A DNA stretch of 64,000 bases from Marinobacter fuscus (GTDB lineage Bacteria; Pseudomonadota; Gammaproteobacteria; Pseudomonadales; Oleiphilaceae), in NCBI RefSeq assembly GCF_003007675.1, contig NZ_PXNP01000097.1, positions 62,001-126,000 of the forward strand, given 5' to 3'. Shown in pieces: positions 62,830 to 64,000 of the stretch. How positions within the stretch are numbered: the first letter of the stretch is position 1; each line of letters starts with the position of its first letter. The notes below the pieces were generated by a model that saw nothing but the letters and a program-made list of their open reading frames with translations, did no database searches and was not told the origin of the DNA. The position numbers were made by a program, and so were the translations under genes.

Positions 62830-62929
62830 ATGATTAGATTTATACACCAAATTCAATCATGAGGCTAATTTTCAAGCATTGTTCTGTTTCTGAGTGGTGA
62901 TTGATTAGATTGTGACGTATATTTAGCCT
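62830..62929 (+). promoter_or_regulatory. AT-rich promoter/operator of the abiE operon
   Basis: A 100-bp, unusually AT-rich region. An imperfect dyad atgattagattt (62830-62841) / aaattcaatcat (62849-62860) pairs at 10 of 12 positions. The sequence tgattagatt repeats at 62902-62911. A second pair, aggctaa / ttagcct, spans 62862-62929. AbiEi-type antitoxins repress their own operon by binding inverted repeats upstream, so these are probable operators. Confidence 0.6.
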
Positions 62930-63688
62930 ATGAGTGTAAATACGCGGCATCAAGTAATCAAGCGGCTGCTGACGGAGCTTCCTCGTGGAGCCCCGTTCGA
63001 CCTCGCCATGCTCGAATCCTACGGCGTGTCGCCCCAACTGGCCGCCCGCTACGCGGAAAGCGGCTGGTTGGTGCGTCTGGCGCATGGCGTCTATGCCTTC
63101 CCGAATGACGACTTCGACGTCAGCGGCGCCCTGCGGTTCCTGCAGGAGAGGGTCGCCGGCCTGCATGTGGGGGGCAAGAGCGCCTTGGCACTGCAGGGGG
63201 TACGGCACAACCTGGCTTCCCGGGAGACCTTGGTGCTCTGGGGTGACGCCCGCTTTGCGCTGCCAGCCTGGTTCACCCAGCGGTTCCCGGCGCGGTACGT
63301 CAACGCCAAGCTGTTCGACTGGCCCGACGATACGCTCCCCGGCAAGACCCTGCACACGCCGCCGGGGCAGGCAGCAGGCCTGCGGGTGGCGGTGCCGGAG
63401 CGCGCGGTTCTGGAGTTGCTCTACGAGACCGGCCCGCGGGAAAGCCTCGAAGAGGCCCGTAATCTGTTCGACGGCCTGCGATCGCCACGCAAGGATGTAC
63501 TCGGACGCCTGCTGGCCTGCTGTACCAGCGTCAAGGCCGTGCGCCTGTTCCTGACCTGGGCTCGGGAAACTGGCGTCGTCGACGTCGATGCGCTGCTGGA
63601 GCAGTACCCGGTACGTACCGGCAGCAACAAGCGCTGGATGAGCCGCCTCGATGACGGCACCTTGCTGAGCCTGAACCCGCATGGATAA
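62930..63688 (+). CDS. abiEi: AbiEi-type antitoxin
   Basis: A 252-aa protein. The N-terminal winged helix (HQVIKRLLTELPRGAPFDLAML, YAESGWLVRLAHGVYAFPND) binds DNA. The C-terminal antitoxin domain (HVGGKSALALQGVRHNL, FPARYVNAKLFDWPDDT, VAVPERAVLELLYE) is typical of AbiEi. It is a type IV antitoxin that works without binding the toxin and represses its operon. It overlaps the toxin gene by 8 bp, so the two are coupled. Confidence 0.93.
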   Translation: MSVNTRHQVIKRLLTELPRGAPFDLAMLESYGVSPQLAARYAESGWLVRLAHGVYAFPNDDFDVSGALRFLQERVAGLHVGGKSALALQGVRHNLASRETLVLWGDARFALPAWFTQRFPARYVNAKLFDWPDDTLPGKTLHTPPGQAAGLRVAVPERAVLELLYETGPRESLEEARNLFDGLRSPRKDVLGRLLACCTSVKAVRLFLTWARETGVVDVDALLEQYPVRTGSNKRWMSRLDDGTLLSLNPHG

Positions 63689-64000
63689 ACACTACGCCGA
63701 CACCGTTCGCCTGTTGCTGAACATCGCTCCCGACGTGTTCGACAACGACATCTTCGCCATGAAGGGCGGCACCGCCATCAACCTGTTCCTGCGGGACATG
63801 CCCCGCCTGTCCGTGGACATCGACGTGGTCTACCTGCCTTGGCAGACGCCGCGAGACGAGGCCTTGCAGGCCATCAACCAGGAGCTGGCCGCCATCGCGC
63901 AGCGCGTCGAACCCCTCGGCGTGCAGACACGCCTGATCCGCAGCAAGGATCTCGGGGATACCAAGCTGATCGCGGAGAACGAGAGCAGCCAGGTGAAGGT
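63681..64000 (+). CDS. abiEii: AbiEii-type nucleotidyltransferase toxin (cut by window end)
   Basis: The first 106 codons, open at the window end. The DUF1814 nucleotidyltransferase motif is seen in FAMKGGTAINLFLRDM followed by LSVDIDVVYLP (G-G-T then D-x-D). AbiEii toxins attach nucleotides to tRNA or other targets and block growth during phage infection. The start ATG lies inside the antitoxin end (atggataaac). The remaining roughly two thirds of the gene lie outside. Confidence 0.92.
   Translation, partial: MDKHYADTVRLLLNIAPDVFDNDIFAMKGGTAINLFLRDMPRLSVDIDVVYLPWQTPRDEALQAINQELAAIAQRVEPLGVQTRLIRSKDLGDTKLIAENESSQVK

Larger units (their letters stand above)
8765..64000. mobile_element. ICE of the ICEclc/PAGI-2/PFGI-1 superfamily (partial)
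   Basis: The element starts at the tRNA-Gly att repeat. It carries, in conserved order, alpA-parA-parB replication and partition genes, ssb, topB, an accessory region, and a GI-type type IV secretion system with TraD. The relaxase, integrase and second att site are not in the window and should follow on the right. Gene density, strand bias and high GC contrast with the host segment. Cargo visible here is an OLD/UvrD pair, a HEPN-like gene and AbiE. Confidence 0.93.

Overview
The window joins a gammaproteobacterial chromosome to most of one arm of a large integrative and conjugative element (ICE). Positions 1-8764 are host DNA. They hold the fadBA beta-oxidation operon, an exported protein of unknown function, a universal stress protein, and a translationally coupled MOSC / ABC-F / Cys-rich-protein operon. 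Gene content and protein sequence suggest a Marinobacter-like marine gammaproteobacterium; this is an inference. Host DNA ends at a rho-independent terminator (8731-8760). Directly after it come 18 bp (8765-8782) identical in form to the 3' end of a tRNA-Gly gene on the minus strand, the target used by ICEclc/PAGI-2-type elements. The intact tRNA-Gly and the integrase should lie past position 64000, so the element is longer than the 55 kb seen here.

The element is high in GC and reads mostly left to right. (1) Maintenance and replication, 9448-19573: a coiled-coil protein, an AlpA-like regulator, ParA, a HicA-like small protein, a PFGI-1-class ParB, a DUF2857 protein, an STY4528-type replication protein, a PFL_4669-type protein, a DUF3158 protein, SSB and topoisomerase III. 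A DnaA box, 'ttccgaag' palindromes and an AT-rich stretch inside the replication gene look like an origin. (2) Accessory module, 20527-36068: about fifteen genes, several with no known function. They include a GHKL ATPase, a duplicated-domain DUF3577 protein, a DUF932 protein, a DUF3275 protein, an NPPY methyltransferase and an SNF2-like helicase. Most have their own structured leader. (3) Cargo, 36199-40636: a CoiA-like nuclease gene facing a two-gene OLD-nuclease / UvrD-helicase unit that resembles the Gabija defence system. (4) Conjugation, 40862-62338: a nearly complete GI-type (PFGI-1/ICEHin1056-like) type IV secretion cluster from PilL to TraG, with TraD coupling protein, VirB4-like ATPase, lytic transglycosylase, DsbA-like protein and RadC. 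It is interrupted by an antisense HEPN-RNase-like gene. (5) The right edge holds a DUF3742 protein and an AbiEi/AbiEii toxin-antitoxin pair, cut by the end of the window.

The most unusual signal is a family of at least six intergenic elements, each about 120 nt (20281, 22283, 23175, 26316, 27655 and 56811). They share five hairpins whose stem sequences differ between copies while pairing is kept. A CGCATC loop can also pair with a downstream GATGC as a pseudoknot. They precede genes of the accessory module and radC, so they are probably cis-acting RNA leaders (perhaps the known radC RNA motif or a relative). A second class of short GC-rich hairpins lies just upstream of ribosome binding sites in the same module. 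Together they suggest that the element controls its DNA-metabolism genes through repeated structured RNA.
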